Shown: positions 36,067-45,162, counted from the stretch's first letter. The stretch: 64,000 nt of DNA from Streptomyces sindenensis (GCF_014649035.1 NZ_BMSG01000002.1:186001-250000), one strand, 5' to 3'. Notes: generated from the letters alone by a model not told the origin. Translations and numbers: made by a program.

Positions 36067-37191
36067 ATGAGCACCATGGGTGACGGAACACGTGCGGTAC
36101 GCGCCGGGCTCCCGGAACCGGAGCAGTTCGAACCCCCGCTGCCCGGCCCCGTCTTCGCCGCGCACTTCCACCTCTCCGGCGAGCCGGTGGGCCCGTACAC
36201 CTACGGCCGGGAGACCAACCCGACCTGGACCCACCTGGAGCGGGCCATCGGTGAACTGGAGGCTCCCGGCGAGGAGGTGGGCACGACGGTTTTCGCCTCC
36301 GGCATGGCGGCGATCACCGCGGTACTGCTCTCCCAGGTCCGCTCGGGCGACGCCGTGGTCCTGCCCGACGACGGCTACCAGGCGCTCCCCCTCGTACGGG
36401 AGCAACTGGCGGCGTACGGGGTCGAGGTCCGGACCGCGCCGACCGGCGGTGACGCCCAGCTGGCCCTGCTGACCGGGGCGAAGCTGCTGTGGCTGGAGAG
36501 CCCGTCCAACCCGGGCCTGGACGTCTGCGACATCCGGCGGCTGGTGGAGGCCGCGCACGCGGCGGGCGCCCTGGTCGCCGTCGACAACACCCTGGCCACG
36601 CCGATCGGCCAGCGTCCGCTGGAGTTGGGCGCCGACTTCTCCGTAGCCAGTGACACCAAGGGCATGACCGGCCACGGCGACATCCTGTTCGGCCATGTGA
36701 CCTGCCGCGACCCCCGGCTGGCGGCGGACGTGCGGCGCTGGCGCAAGGTCGTCGGGGCGATCCCCGGACCGATGGAGGCCTGGCTCGCCCACCGTTCGCT
36801 GTCCACCCTCCACTTGCGCATCGACCGGCAGTGCACCAACGCCCTCGCCCTCGCCGAGGCACTGGCCAAGCGGGCCGAGGTGACAGGCCTGCGGTATCCG
36901 GGGCTGCCCACCGACCCGTCGTACGCCGTCGCCACCCGCCAGATGCGGCGCTTCGGGTCCGTGGTCTCCTTCGAACTGGCCGACCGGGACACCGCGGATC
37001 GGTTCCTGACCGCTCTGCGCCTGGTCGATGACGCGACGAGCTTCGGGGGCGTCCGGTCCACCGCGGAGCGCCGGGGCCGCTGGGGCGGCGACGCCGTCGC
37101 GGAGGGCTTCATCCGCTTCTCGGTCGGCGTGGAGGACCCCGAGGACCTGCTCGCCGATGTCCAACAGGCGCTGGACGCGGCGGTCCGGTAG
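36067..37191 (+). CDS. Cystathionine gamma-lyase-like PLP enzyme
   Basis: 374 residues of the Cys/Met metabolism PLP family. GPYTYGRETNPTW, FASGMAAITAVLL, LLWLESPSNPGLDVCD, VAVDNTLATP and the PLP lysine in SVASDTKGMTGHGD. The surrounding SDTKxxxGH pattern is that of cystathionine gamma-lyases in Streptomyces. RBS AAGGAG lies 9 bases before the ATG. Its substrate could be cystathionine or a related amino acid. Confidence 0.85.
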   Translation: MSTMGDGTRAVRAGLPEPEQFEPPLPGPVFAAHFHLSGEPVGPYTYGRETNPTWTHLERAIGELEAPGEEVGTTVFASGMAAITAVLLSQVRSGDAVVLPDDGYQALPLVREQLAAYGVEVRTAPTGGDAQLALLTGAKLLWLESPSNPGLDVCDIRRLVEAAHAAGALVAVDNTLATPIGQRPLELGADFSVASDTKGMTGHGDILFGHVTCRDPRLAADVRRWRKVVGAIPGPMEAWLAHRSLSTLHLRIDRQCTNALALAEALAKRAEVTGLRYPGLPTDPSYAVATRQMRRFGSVVSFELADRDTADRFLTALRLVDDATSFGGVRSTAERRGRWGGDAVAEGFIRFSVGVEDPEDLLADVQQALDAAVR

Positions 37192-37266
37192 GACAGGGCC
37201 CAGGGCCTTTCGTCCGGATCAGGCCGGAGGAGTTTCAGACGGCTCTCCGCGGGCCACTCTCTTGCC

Positions 37267-37746
37267 ATGACCGAACGTCCTGTGGTCAAGCGCACCGCAC
37301 GCGCCGTCCTGCTCGACGGCGACGATCTCATCCTGATCAAGCGCACGAAGCCGGGAGTCGATCCGTACTGGCTCACGCCCGGCGGCGGGGTTGAGCCGGA
37401 GGACGCCACCGTCGTCGACGCACTGCACCGCGAAGTCGACGAGGAACTCGGCGCCAAGATCGTCGACGTGGTGCCGTGCTTCGTCGACACCGTGGAGCAC
37501 ATCGCGGACGGCGGCGTGACGGGGGTGAAGGTCCAGCACTTCTTCGTCTGCCGGCTGGCGTCGATGGACGTCTCCCTGCGACACGGACCGGAGATCGACG
37601 AGCCCACCGGGGAGTACGAGATCGTCCGGGTCCCGTTCAGCCGGGTCGGGATCGCGGCCGTGCACCTCGTTCCGCTGTCCCTGCGGCACTACCTGGACGG
37701 CAACATCGAAGGCGTACGCGCGATGCACGCGCCCGACCTGGGCTGA
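37267..37746 (+). CDS. Nudix hydrolase
   Basis: 159 residues. The Nudix box is GGGVEPEDATVVDALHREVD followed by EELG, fitting GX5EX7REXXEEXGX except for small spacing differences. It hydrolyses some nucleoside diphosphate derivative; the substrate is unknown. Confidence 0.85.
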   Translation: MTERPVVKRTARAVLLDGDDLILIKRTKPGVDPYWLTPGGGVEPEDATVVDALHREVDEELGAKIVDVVPCFVDTVEHIADGGVTGVKVQHFFVCRLASMDVSLRHGPEIDEPTGEYEIVRVPFSRVGIAAVHLVPLSLRHYLDGNIEGVRAMHAPDLG

Positions 37747-37856
37747 CACCCCGCGACGGGTCCACGTCCCCGTACCGGCCAGGGCTTCTGCTCCCCGGCC
37801 GGTATCCGTGGATACTCCCGCTGCGGGGACGCCCCGGGGTGGTCGGGCTCGGCATC

Positions 37857-38129
37857 GTGTTTCACGTGAAACCACTCAAGCGATCCGTACGCCGAGGGCG
37901 CCTCGTCGCCCATGGCGCCGTCTCCGTCAGCTGGCTCGGCCTGACCACCGGTCTGCTGGCGCTCGGCATCACCGCGTTCACCACCGGAGGCCCCGCCACT
38001 GTGGGGGCCGCCGACGTGGCCGCCGTTGGGGCCGTCGACGTCAACCTCGTGATCGCGCCGTCGGTGGCCACCGCCATCTACCTCTTCATCACCACGATCT
38101 CGATCCTCAAGCCCTGGGGGCTCCCCCGG
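37857..38129 (+). pseudogene. Truncated small membrane protein gene
   Basis: GTG at 37857 opens a frame VFHVKPLKRSVRRG with two hydrophobic segments (SVSWLGLTTGLLALGITAF and NLVIAPSVATAIYLFITT) and a final KPWGLPR. This resembles the first half of the roughly 150-residue membrane proteins (DUF2269-like) common in Streptomyces. Beyond 38130 the frame runs on without hydrophobic segments into the GNAT gene, so the C-terminal half seems lost. The start codon region is a parS site. Confidence 0.4.
37859..37872. other. parS site
   Basis: GTTTCACGTGAAAC, perfect, overlapping the first codons (Val-Phe-His-Val-Lys) of the truncated membrane protein frame, exactly as at cydDC. Confidence 0.9.
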
Positions 38130-38208
38130 CGGGGCAGGCGGCTGCGGTTCTCGGCCAGTTCCGCGAAATCGGTGGACGCGCGATCATCCCGTCAGACAGC
38201 CTGGCCCC

Positions 38209-39123
38209 ATGCACAGCCCTTCACCCCGTTCCCTCGTCGACCTGCCGATCCGACGCCTGAACCGGGGAGACCTGGTCCCCTGCGCCGATCTCTGCGAGGA
38301 CCGCGGCTGGCCGCGCGACGAACACCGGTGGGGCCTGCTGCTTTCGGCCGGCACCGGGTACGGGATCGACGCCCCGGATGGCAAGGGCCTGGCGGCGACC
38401 TGCCTGACCATGCCCTACGGGTCCGAATTCACCGCCGTCGGCATGATGCTCGTCGCCGGACGCTACGCACGCCAGGGGATCGCCCGCCGGCTCATGCGGC
38501 ACGTGATGGAGACGGCGGGGGACACCCCGCTCGCCCTGTACGCCACCGAGCAGGGGCAGCCGCTCTACGAGAACCTCGGCTTCTCCCCCGTGGGCCGGGC
38601 CGAACGCGTCGGCGGCCGTTTCGAAACGATCGGCTCCGGCGGCTCGGGCTCGACCTCCCCCGCCTCGTCGGTCCTTCCGTCGGCGGCCTCTTCCGTGACC
38701 ACCCGGCCGGCCGCGGCGGACGATCTGCAGGCGATGGTCCGGCTCGACCTCCCCGTGTTCGGCACCGACCGGACCCATCTCCTCGCCCGGCTGCCCGCCT
38801 TCGCCGACCGGCTCCAGGTCGCCGAGGACCACGGCGATCTGGTCGGCTACGCGGCGCTCTGGCCGAGCGGGCAGGCCGAGGTCGTGGGGCCGCTGATCGC
38901 CCGGGACACGGCCACCGCGCAGGCCCTGGTCGCGGCCCTGGCCGCCACGACGGACCGGCCGCTGCGGGCCGATGTCGACGCCCGGCACAAGGAACTGCTC
39001 GGCTGGCTGGTGGAGCGCGGTCTTGAGCCCCTCTCCCGGACCACGGTGATGACGTACGGCATCCCGGATCTGCCCGGTGATGCCGCCCACAGGTTCGCCC
39101 CGCTCACCGTCGCGACGGGCTGA
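38209..39123 (+). CDS. GNAT family N-acetyltransferase (tandem domain)
   Basis: 304 residues. The first GNAT domain (about 10-145) has GMMLVAGRYARQGIARRLMR, the acetyl-CoA loop, and LYENLGFSPVG at its end. The second half (about 165-290) is the YitH/HolE-type acetyltransferase-like domain. A Ser/Gly linker (SGGSGSTSPASS) separates them. Substrate unknown. Confidence 0.85.
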   Translation: MHSPSPRSLVDLPIRRLNRGDLVPCADLCEDRGWPRDEHRWGLLLSAGTGYGIDAPDGKGLAATCLTMPYGSEFTAVGMMLVAGRYARQGIARRLMRHVMETAGDTPLALYATEQGQPLYENLGFSPVGRAERVGGRFETIGSGGSGSTSPASSVLPSAASSVTTRPAAADDLQAMVRLDLPVFGTDRTHLLARLPAFADRLQVAEDHGDLVGYAALWPSGQAEVVGPLIARDTATAQALVAALAATTDRPLRADVDARHKELLGWLVERGLEPLSRTTVMTYGIPDLPGDAAHRFAPLTVATG

Positions 39124-39132
39124 CACGGAAAC

Positions 39133-39160
39133 AGCCGCACCGTCACGGGACGGTGCGGCT
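39133..39160. terminator. Bidirectional terminator
   Basis: AGCCGCACCGTC (39133-39144) pairs perfectly with GACGGTGCGGCT (39149-39160), loop ACGG, in the gap between the convergent GNAT and MFS genes. Confidence 0.8.
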
Positions 39161-39239
39161 GGAGCGCGGTCGGGCGGTCGCGGTGTGGCCGATGCGCGGT
39201 ACGAGCGGTCACGCCGCGCGGGCGCGGAGACGCCCGGGT

Positions 39240-40499
39240 TCAGTGCCGGGCGGCCGCCACGGGGGTCGGCGCGGAACTGTTCCCGGCGACGATCCGGCCC
39301 TTCCCGGTCTCCCGGCGCTCCAGGAGGCTGGAGAGCACCGCCAGGACCAGCGCCGAGGCGGCGAGCGCGGCGCCCACCCAGTTCGGGGCCGTGTAGCCGA
39401 GACCGGCCGCGATGACGAGACCGCCGAGCCAGGCGGACAGGGCGTTGCCGAGGTTGAAGGCCCCGATGTTGACGGCGGAGGCCAGCGTCGGCGCACCCGC
39501 CGCCTGGTCGAGGACCCGCTTCTGGAGCGGCGGCACGGTCGCGAAGCCCAGGGCGCCGATCAGGACGATGGTGACGGCCGCGGCGACCTTGTTGTGCGCG
39601 GTCACCGTGAACAGGCCGAGGACCACGGCGAGCGCGCCGAGCGACACGTACAGCAGCGGCATCAGACGGCGGTCGGCGAACTTGCCGCCGATCAGGTTGC
39701 CGCCCACCATGCCGAGGCCGAAGAGGACCAGCAGCCAGGTGACGGACGAGGCCGAGTAACCGGCGACCTCGGTCATCATCGGGGTGATGTAGGTGATGGC
39801 GGCGAAGACTCCGCCGAAGCCCAGGACGGTCATGGCCATCGCCAGCAGCACCTGGACATTGCGGAACGCGGCCAGCTCGTGGCGGACGCGTACGCCTTCC
39901 GCCTTGGGCTGCTCCGGTACGAGCTTGGCGACACCGAGGAGGCCCACGACGCCCAGGGCGGCGACGACGAGGAACGTGGTCCGCCAGCCCGCGGTCTGTC
40001 CGAGATACGTGCCGAGGGGAACGCCGATGACGTTGGCGACGGTGAGTCCGGTGAACATCATGGCGATGGCCCCGGCCTTCTTCTGCGGGGCGACCAGGTC
40101 GGCCGCGACCACCGAGCCGATACCGAAGAAGGCACCGTGCGCGAGCGAGGCGATCACGCGGCCGGCGAGCATGACGCCGAAGACCGGGGCGAGCGCGGAC
40201 ACCACGTTGCCCACGACGAACAGCCCCATGAGCAGCATCAGCATGCGTTTACGGGTGACACGGGTGCCCAGCAGCGTCATCAGCGGGGCTCCGAGAACCA
40301 CACCGAGCGCGTAGCCGGTCACCAGGAAGCCCGCGGTCGGGATCGAGACCTGGAAATCACCGGCGACCTCGGGGAGCAGGCCCATGATCACGAACTCGGT
40401 CGTTCCGATCCCGAATGCCCCGATGGCGAGAGCGAGGAGCGCTAGCGGCATGGGTTTGGCCTTCCCTGAAGATTGCGTCTGCGCCTTACGAGCGTCCAC
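39240..40499 (-). CDS. MFS transporter (DHA1, AraJ-like)
   Basis: 419 residues from GTG 40499, or 403 from ATG 40451, which has GGGAAGG upstream. Twelve hydrophobic segments; GTTEFVIMGLLPEVAGDF near the start and GYALGVVLGAPLMTLLGTR are signatures of the DHA1 efflux group. Divergent from the MarR gene, which should control it. Confidence 0.9.
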   Translation of the reverse strand: MDARKAQTQSSGKAKPMPLALLALAIGAFGIGTTEFVIMGLLPEVAGDFQVSIPTAGFLVTGYALGVVLGAPLMTLLGTRVTRKRMLMLLMGLFVVGNVVSALAPVFGVMLAGRVIASLAHGAFFGIGSVVAADLVAPQKKAGAIAMMFTGLTVANVIGVPLGTYLGQTAGWRTTFLVVAALGVVGLLGVAKLVPEQPKAEGVRVRHELAAFRNVQVLLAMAMTVLGFGGVFAAITYITPMMTEVAGYSASSVTWLLVLFGLGMVGGNLIGGKFADRRLMPLLYVSLGALAVVLGLFTVTAHNKVAAAVTIVLIGALGFATVPPLQKRVLDQAAGAPTLASAVNIGAFNLGNALSAWLGGLVIAAGLGYTAPNWVGAALAASALVLAVLSSLLERRETGKGRIVAGNSSAPTPVAAARH

Positions 40500-40502
40500 A
40501 AT

Positions 40503-40546
40503 AATTGCAGACGCTGGTTAATTGCAAACGCGGGCTATTGCGGATG
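40503..40546. promoter_or_regulatory. Direct repeats between MFS and marR-type genes
   Basis: AATTGCAGACG (40503-40513), AATTGCAAACG (40520-40530) and ATTGCGGATG (40537-40546) form three direct repeats with a 17-base period in the divergent promoter. They are candidate binding sites for the adjacent MarR-type regulator. Confidence 0.5.
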
Positions 40547-40591
40547 TCCCCTATCCTGGAGTCACGCGGCTCCCGTACGGAGGAGAGAGAC

Positions 40592-41050
40592 ATGACGGCG
40601 ACCGACCCCGCCCTGACTGCCATCGCCCAGAGCTGGTGCACGCTCTCGCTGCTTCACGGGAAGATCGAGGCCCGTATCGAGCGGGCCCTCCAGACCGGCC
40701 ACGGACTCAGCGCACGCGAGTACTCCCTGCTCGACGTGTTGAGCCGGCAGCACAACGGTGTCGGCGGGCATCTCCAGATGAAGCAGGTCGCCGACGCCGT
40801 CGTCCTCAGCCAGAGCGCCACCACGCGGCTCGTCACCCGGCTCGAGGACCGTGGGCTGCTGACCCGCTATCTGTGCGACACCGACCGCCGGGGCATCTAC
40901 ACCGACGTCACGGAGGCCGGGCTCGCCCTGCTGGAGGCCGCCCGGCCGACGAACGACAGTGCGCTGCGGGCGGCGCTGGACGAGGCGGCGGAGAACCCGG
41001 AGCTCGCCCCTCTGGTCAGGGCGGTCGAAGAGCTGAAGGCTCCGGTCTGA
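40592..41050 (+). CDS. MarR family transcriptional regulator
   Basis: 152 residues from ATG 40592, with GGAGGAGAGA upstream. Winged helix-turn-helix: LSAREYSLLDVLSRQ, MKQVADAVVLSQSATTRLVT, RLEDRGLLTRYLCDTDRRG. It lies back to back with the DHA1 exporter gene and probably represses it until a drug-like ligand binds. Confidence 0.9.
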   Translation: MTATDPALTAIAQSWCTLSLLHGKIEARIERALQTGHGLSAREYSLLDVLSRQHNGVGGHLQMKQVADAVVLSQSATTRLVTRLEDRGLLTRYLCDTDRRGIYTDVTEAGLALLEAARPTNDSALRAALDEAAENPELAPLVRAVEELKAPV

Positions 41051-41080
41051 CCCACCCTGGATCGCCTTATGCTGCCGATC

Positions 41081-41533
41081 ATGAGCGATCTCGAAATACG
41101 CCCCGCCACGCCGGACGACCTGCCCGCGGTGGTCGCGATGCTCGCCGACGACCCTCTGGGCGCCCAGCGCGAGTCACCGGACGACCTCACCCCGTACCAG
41201 GAGGCGTTCCGGCGGCTGGCCGACGACCCCAACCAGCACGTGGTCGTCGCTGTCCGCCGGGACCGCGTCGTCGGCACCCTTCAGCTCACCATCATCCCGG
41301 GGCTGTCCCGCCGGGGCTCGACACGCTCGATCGTCGAGGGCGTCCGCATCCACGGCGACGAACGCGGCAGCGGCCTCGGTACCCAGCTCATCCAGTGGGC
41401 GGTGGACGAATCCCGCCGCCAGAACTGCCAGTTGGTGCAGCTGACCTCGGATGTCACCCGCGAGGACGCTCACCGCTTCTACGAGCGGCTCGGCTTCACA
41501 GCGAGCCATGTGGGCTTCAAGCTGGCGCTCTGA
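41081..41533 (+). CDS. GNAT family N-acetyltransferase
   Basis: 150 residues from ATG 41081. Single GNAT domain: DLEIRPATPDDLPAV, VEGVRIHGDERGSGLGTQLI for the acetyl-CoA loop, and RFYERLGFTASHVGFKL. Substrate unknown. It ends just before a parS-containing palindrome. Confidence 0.9.
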   Translation: MSDLEIRPATPDDLPAVVAMLADDPLGAQRESPDDLTPYQEAFRRLADDPNQHVVVAVRRDRVVGTLQLTIIPGLSRRGSTRSIVEGVRIHGDERGSGLGTQLIQWAVDESRRQNCQLVQLTSDVTREDAHRFYERLGFTASHVGFKLAL

Positions 41534-41543
41534 CAGACAAAGC

Positions 41544-41575
41544 CGGGTGGGTGTTTCACGTGGAACACCCACCCG
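41544..41575. terminator. Near-palindrome containing a parS variant
   Basis: A 32-bp inverted repeat with one mismatched pair, arms CGGGTGGGTGTT and AACACCCACCCG, between convergent genes. The centre is GTTTCACGTGGAAC (41553-41566), one base off parS. It can act as a transcription terminator for both flanking genes and as a weak ParB site. Confidence 0.65.
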
Positions 41576-41591
41576 TTCACCGGTCCTGGAC

Positions 41592-42968
41592 TCAGCCGCC
41601 GAGCCCCCGCCAGCCTTCCGCGTCCACACCGCCGGGCACGGCTGCCCCCGCCTCGTACGGCTCACGTGTGAAGACGAACGAGCCGAGGTCGAGGTGGTCC
41701 ACCGAGCCGTCGTCCTTGCGCACGACACGCAGGGTCTCCCCCGCGTAGTAGTCGTTCTGGCCCGTCCAGGTGCCGTCCGACCGGTAGGTGAAGGCCGCAC
41801 CGCGCCCCTTGCCGCCGAGCGGTGTGAGCTGGAGGCCCCGGTCCCCCGTGAGGCTCAGCGTGAACGTGCTGGTGCCCCAGTGCCAGACGCCGGTCAGCGC
41901 GAGCAGTTCGTCGTCCACCTCGGGCAGCGGACGCCAGGGCTCCGGGATCCGTGGCTCGGCCTCGACGACGATGCCCAGGAGCTCCGCGGCCACCGTCGCG
42001 GCGGGCAGCCCGGAGGTGACATTGGCGAGGGCGACCGCCGCCACGCCCTCCTCCTCGCACACCCAGAGGCCGGCGACGAATCCGGGCAGCGATCCCGAGT
42101 GCCCGAAAAGCACGCGCCCCTCTCCGCCGACGAGTTGGAGCCCCAGGCCGTAACCGCTCCCGCCTTCCTCGACCGGAACGGCGGGCGTCCGCATCTCCCG
42201 CACCGAGGAAGCCACCAGGACCCGGTCGTCGCCCTCGGTCAAGAAGGCGGCGAACCGCAGCAAGTCCTCCGCGGTGGACCAGAGCTGACCGGCGGGCGCC
42301 ATGATCCCGAGATCCTCGGCGGGCTCGCTCAGCATGACGTCCGCCCAGGGGTGGACAGCCCATCCGCCCGCGTGCGGTGCCACGGGGGTGTTCGTCGTAC
42401 GGTGCATGCCCAGCGGTTCCAGGATCTCGCGGCGCAACGCCTCATCCCAGGAGACGCCGCGAACCGCTTCCACCAGCGAACCGAGCAGCGTGTAACCGGG
42501 GTTGGAGTAGTGATGGCGGTGCCCGGCCGGATGCATCTGCGGACGGTCGCCCAGCACATCGGCGATCTCCGGCCGCAGGCTGCCGGGCGTCCGCTCCCAC
42601 CAGGGCGCCGGCGTCTCAGCTCCGAGCCCCGCACTGTGGCAGAGCAGCTGACGGACGGTCGCCCCGCCCACGCCCGTACCGGGAAGGTGCTTCTCCAGGG
42701 GGTCGTCCAGGTCGATGAGCCCCTCGTCCCGCAGCCGCAGCACCAGAACGGCCGTGAACGTCTTGGTGATCGAGCCGATCCGGTACTGCGTATCGGCGTC
42801 GGGAGCATGCCCGTCGACACACGTACGCGCCCCGCTCCACACCTTCCGCCCCTGCCGCCCCACCGCAGCCACGAGGGACGGCGCACGCCCGTCGCGCTGG
42901 GCGACGGCGATGCGGTGCAGCAGAGCGCGCCGGGTACTGGGAAGCAGGTCTTCGCCGAGAGAAGTCAT
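41592..42968 (-). CDS. Serine hydrolase, class C beta-lactamase fold
   Basis: 458 residues. The catalytic Ser and Lys are in GSITKTFTA (SxxK), the Tyr in HYSNPGY (YxN), and the third element HSG in FGHSGSLPG. A C-terminal lipocalin-like domain (about 355-458) follows, as in the EstB/D-aminopeptidase group. No signal peptide is visible, so it is probably a cytoplasmic esterase or peptidase rather than a resistance enzyme. Start ATG 42968. Confidence 0.88.
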   Translation of the reverse strand: MTSLGEDLLPSTRRALLHRIAVAQRDGRAPSLVAAVGRQGRKVWSGARTCVDGHAPDADTQYRIGSITKTFTAVLVLRLRDEGLIDLDDPLEKHLPGTGVGGATVRQLLCHSAGLGAETPAPWWERTPGSLRPEIADVLGDRPQMHPAGHRHHYSNPGYTLLGSLVEAVRGVSWDEALRREILEPLGMHRTTNTPVAPHAGGWAVHPWADVMLSEPAEDLGIMAPAGQLWSTAEDLLRFAAFLTEGDDRVLVASSVREMRTPAVPVEEGGSGYGLGLQLVGGEGRVLFGHSGSLPGFVAGLWVCEEEGVAAVALANVTSGLPAATVAAELLGIVVEAEPRIPEPWRPLPEVDDELLALTGVWHWGTSTFTLSLTGDRGLQLTPLGGKGRGAAFTYRSDGTWTGQNDYYAGETLRVVRKDDGSVDHLDLGSFVFTREPYEAGAAVPGGVDAEGWRGLGG

Positions 42969-43032
42969 GGTCCAACCCTTATCCGACCGGCCGCTCCCTG
43001 ACGAACCCATTTTCCGGGAAGCCCCGGCATGG

Positions 43033-43233
43033 TCACAGCAAGTGGTGGTCGTCCGCTGCCAGCAGGGCGACCCGGCCACGCAGATCCTCCAGGCCGCAGA
43101 CGTGTGTGTAGAGGCTCGCGCCCTTCACGCCCAGTCGCCGCGCCCCCTGCGACCTCGTCACCCGGTCGAGCCCGATGCCGTCCGCCGGCTCCGCACCCGC
43201 GACCGTCACGGCCTCCGCGTCTTCAGCGTCAGG
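43033..43233 (-). pseudogene. Truncated TetR-type regulator
   Basis: About 65 codons read GIGLDRVTRSQGARRLGVKG then ASLYTHVCGLEDLRGRVALL before a stop. This is the N-terminal DNA-binding part of a TetR regulator; there is no proper start and no ligand-binding domain. It overlaps the end of dnaB by a few bases, so it looks like a deletion remnant. Confidence 0.6.
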
Positions 43234-44704
43234 TCTGTGCCATGTCGACGAAGCGGGAGTAGTGGCCCTGGAACGCCACGGTGATGGTGGCCGTCGGGCC
43301 GTTACGGTGCTTGCCGACGATGATGTCGGCCTCGCCCGCGCGCGGTGACTCCTTCTCGTACGCGTCCTCGCGGTGGAGCAGGATGACCATGTCGGCGTCC
43401 TGCTCGATGGAGCCGGATTCACGCAGGTCGGAGACCATCGGCTTCTTGTCCGTACGCTGCTCGGGGCCACGGTTCAGCTGCGAGAGCGCGATCACCGGGA
43501 CCTCCAGCTCCTTGGCCAGCAGCTTCAGGTTTCGGGACATGTCCGAGACCTCCTGCTGACGGCTCTCGGACCGCTTCGACCCACCGGCCTGCATCAGCTG
43601 CAGATAGTCGATGATCACGAGCTTGATGTCGTTGCGCTGCTTGAGCCGTCGGCACTTCGCGCGGATCTCCATCATCGACAGGTTGGGGGAGTCGTCGATG
43701 TAGAGCGGGGCGGCCGAGACCTCGGGCATCCGGCGCGCGAGCCGCGTCCAGTCCTCGTCCGTCATCGTGCCGGACCGCATGTGGTGCAGTGCCACCCGCG
43801 CCTCGGCCGACAGCAGACGCATCGCGATCTCGTTGCGCCCCATTTCGAGGGAGAAGATGACGCTGGGCAGGTTGTTCTTGATCGACGCGGCGCGCGCGAA
43901 GTCCAGCGCGAGCGTGGACTTGCCCATCGCGGGGCGGGCCGCGATGACGATCATCTGGCCGGGATGCATGCCGTTCGTCAGGGCGTCGAGGTCCGTGAAG
44001 CCCGTCGGCACACCGGTCATCTCGCCGCTGCGCGAGCCGATGGCCTCGATCTCGTCGAGCGCGCCCTCCATGATGTCGCCGAGGGGGAGGTAGTCCTCGC
44101 TGGTGCGCTGCTCGGTGACCGCGTAGATCTCAGCCTGGGCGGAGTTGACGATCTCGTCGACGTCCCCGTCCGCCGCGTATCCCATCTGCGTGATCTTCGT
44201 GCCCGCCTCGACCAGCCGCCGCAGCACCGCCCGTTCGTGGACGATCTCCGCGTAGTACGAGGCGTTGGCCGCGGTGGGCACGGACTGCACGAGGGTGTGC
44301 AGATACGGCGCTCCGCCGACCTTGGTGATCTCTCCGCGCTTCACCAGTTCGGCGGCGACCGTGATCGGGTCGGCCGGCTCGCCCTTGGCGTAGAGGTCGA
44401 GGATCGCCGTGAAGACGGTCTCGTGGGCGGGGCGGTAGAAGTCGTGGCCCTTGATGACCTCGACGACCTCGGCGATCGCGTCCTTGGACAGCAGCATGCC
44501 GCCGAGGACCGACTGCTCGGCGTCGACATCCTGGGGCGGGACCCGCTCGAAGCTGGGGGCGCCACTGTCCCAGGCCTCGTCCGAGCCGCGGTCGTGGCGG
44601 TCCTCGCGCCCCTTGCGGTCCCCGCGACGCTGGCGGGAGACAGGCAGACGGTCCCCGGGACCGGTCTCGGTCCAGGGGTCGTCCAAAGGCTCGGGAATGC
44701 TCAC
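43229..44704 (-). CDS. dnaB: Replicative DNA helicase DnaB
   Basis: 491 residues from GTG 44704. N-terminal DnaG-binding domain (about 55-160: VPPQDVDAEQSVLGGMLLS), linker, and RecA-like helicase domain with Walker A ARPAMGKSTLAL, Walker B VIIDYLQLM and SQLNRGPEQR. There is no intein. A charged disordered N-terminal extension of about 50 residues is typical of Streptomyces. Transcribed away from the MATE gene; the leader holds several DnaA-box-like sequences. Confidence 0.97.
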   Translation of the reverse strand: MSIPEPLDDPWTETGPGDRLPVSRQRRGDRKGREDRHDRGSDEAWDSGAPSFERVPPQDVDAEQSVLGGMLLSKDAIAEVVEVIKGHDFYRPAHETVFTAILDLYAKGEPADPITVAAELVKRGEITKVGGAPYLHTLVQSVPTAANASYYAEIVHERAVLRRLVEAGTKITQMGYAADGDVDEIVNSAQAEIYAVTEQRTSEDYLPLGDIMEGALDEIEAIGSRSGEMTGVPTGFTDLDALTNGMHPGQMIVIAARPAMGKSTLALDFARAASIKNNLPSVIFSLEMGRNEIAMRLLSAEARVALHHMRSGTMTDEDWTRLARRMPEVSAAPLYIDDSPNLSMMEIRAKCRRLKQRNDIKLVIIDYLQLMQAGGSKRSESRQQEVSDMSRNLKLLAKELEVPVIALSQLNRGPEQRTDKKPMVSDLRESGSIEQDADMVILLHREDAYEKESPRAGEADIIVGKHRNGPTATITVAFQGHYSRFVDMAQT

Positions 44705-45162
44705 CGGGCCGCCTCCTCCCGTCCGCGTCGCGGACCTAGCCGTGCCACTCTTTCTTACGGCACGGCACCGACAAACAGGTCGCCCGACTCCACTTCCGGC
44801 GCGTCTGGTTCGGAGGAATCCGGTGCCGGAACGGAGTGCGGGCGCCGCACCACGGTAGGCCCCTCCGCACCGTCAGCCAATCTGGTTATCCACAGGGCAT
44901 GTGGACGACGGACCAGATGCTGTGGAGAACCCTGCCGAACCTGTGCACGGATCGGGGGACAGCACTGTGGACAAACTCATAGCGTCACCACCACAGCCAC
45001 TCTGACCTGCACGTTCTCCGTCCACTGACTGTGGGGGAGAAAAACTTTCGCCCTCATTTCAAGATCACCGCAAACGGTGCGAGGCGGCTACCCCCAGCCA
45101 AGCATCAGTAAGGACCACTGGCCAGTTGCATCTCTTACCTGTGGAAGATTAGATTGGCCCCC
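44705..45162. other. Divergent dnaB / MATE intergenic region
   Basis: About 460 bases without a gene, A+T-richer on the right side. It contains a cluster of DnaA-box-like sequences (see separate entry) and should hold promoters for both genes. Confidence 0.6.
44886..44974. promoter_or_regulatory. DnaA-box cluster upstream of dnaB
   Basis: TTATCCACA at 44886-44894 and TGTGGACAA at 44966-44974 are exact DnaA boxes on opposite strands. TGTGGACGA at 44900-44908 and TGTGGAGAA at 44921-44929 each differ by one or two bases. The group lies about 180-270 bases upstream of dnaB, suggesting DnaA control of helicase supply or DnaA titration near the origin. Confidence 0.6.

Noticed and set aside
41592..42968. 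Secreted beta-lactamase
   Set aside because: SxxK and YxN motifs fit, but there is no signal peptide and the C-terminal lipocalin-like domain points to an esterase/peptidase type.
43229..44704. Possible intein in dnaB
   Set aside because: The helicase motifs are continuous with no insert; length is normal.
45025..45150. Further DnaA boxes (TGTGGGGGA, TGTGGAAGA)
   Set aside because: Two or more mismatches from the consensus; not counted in the cluster.
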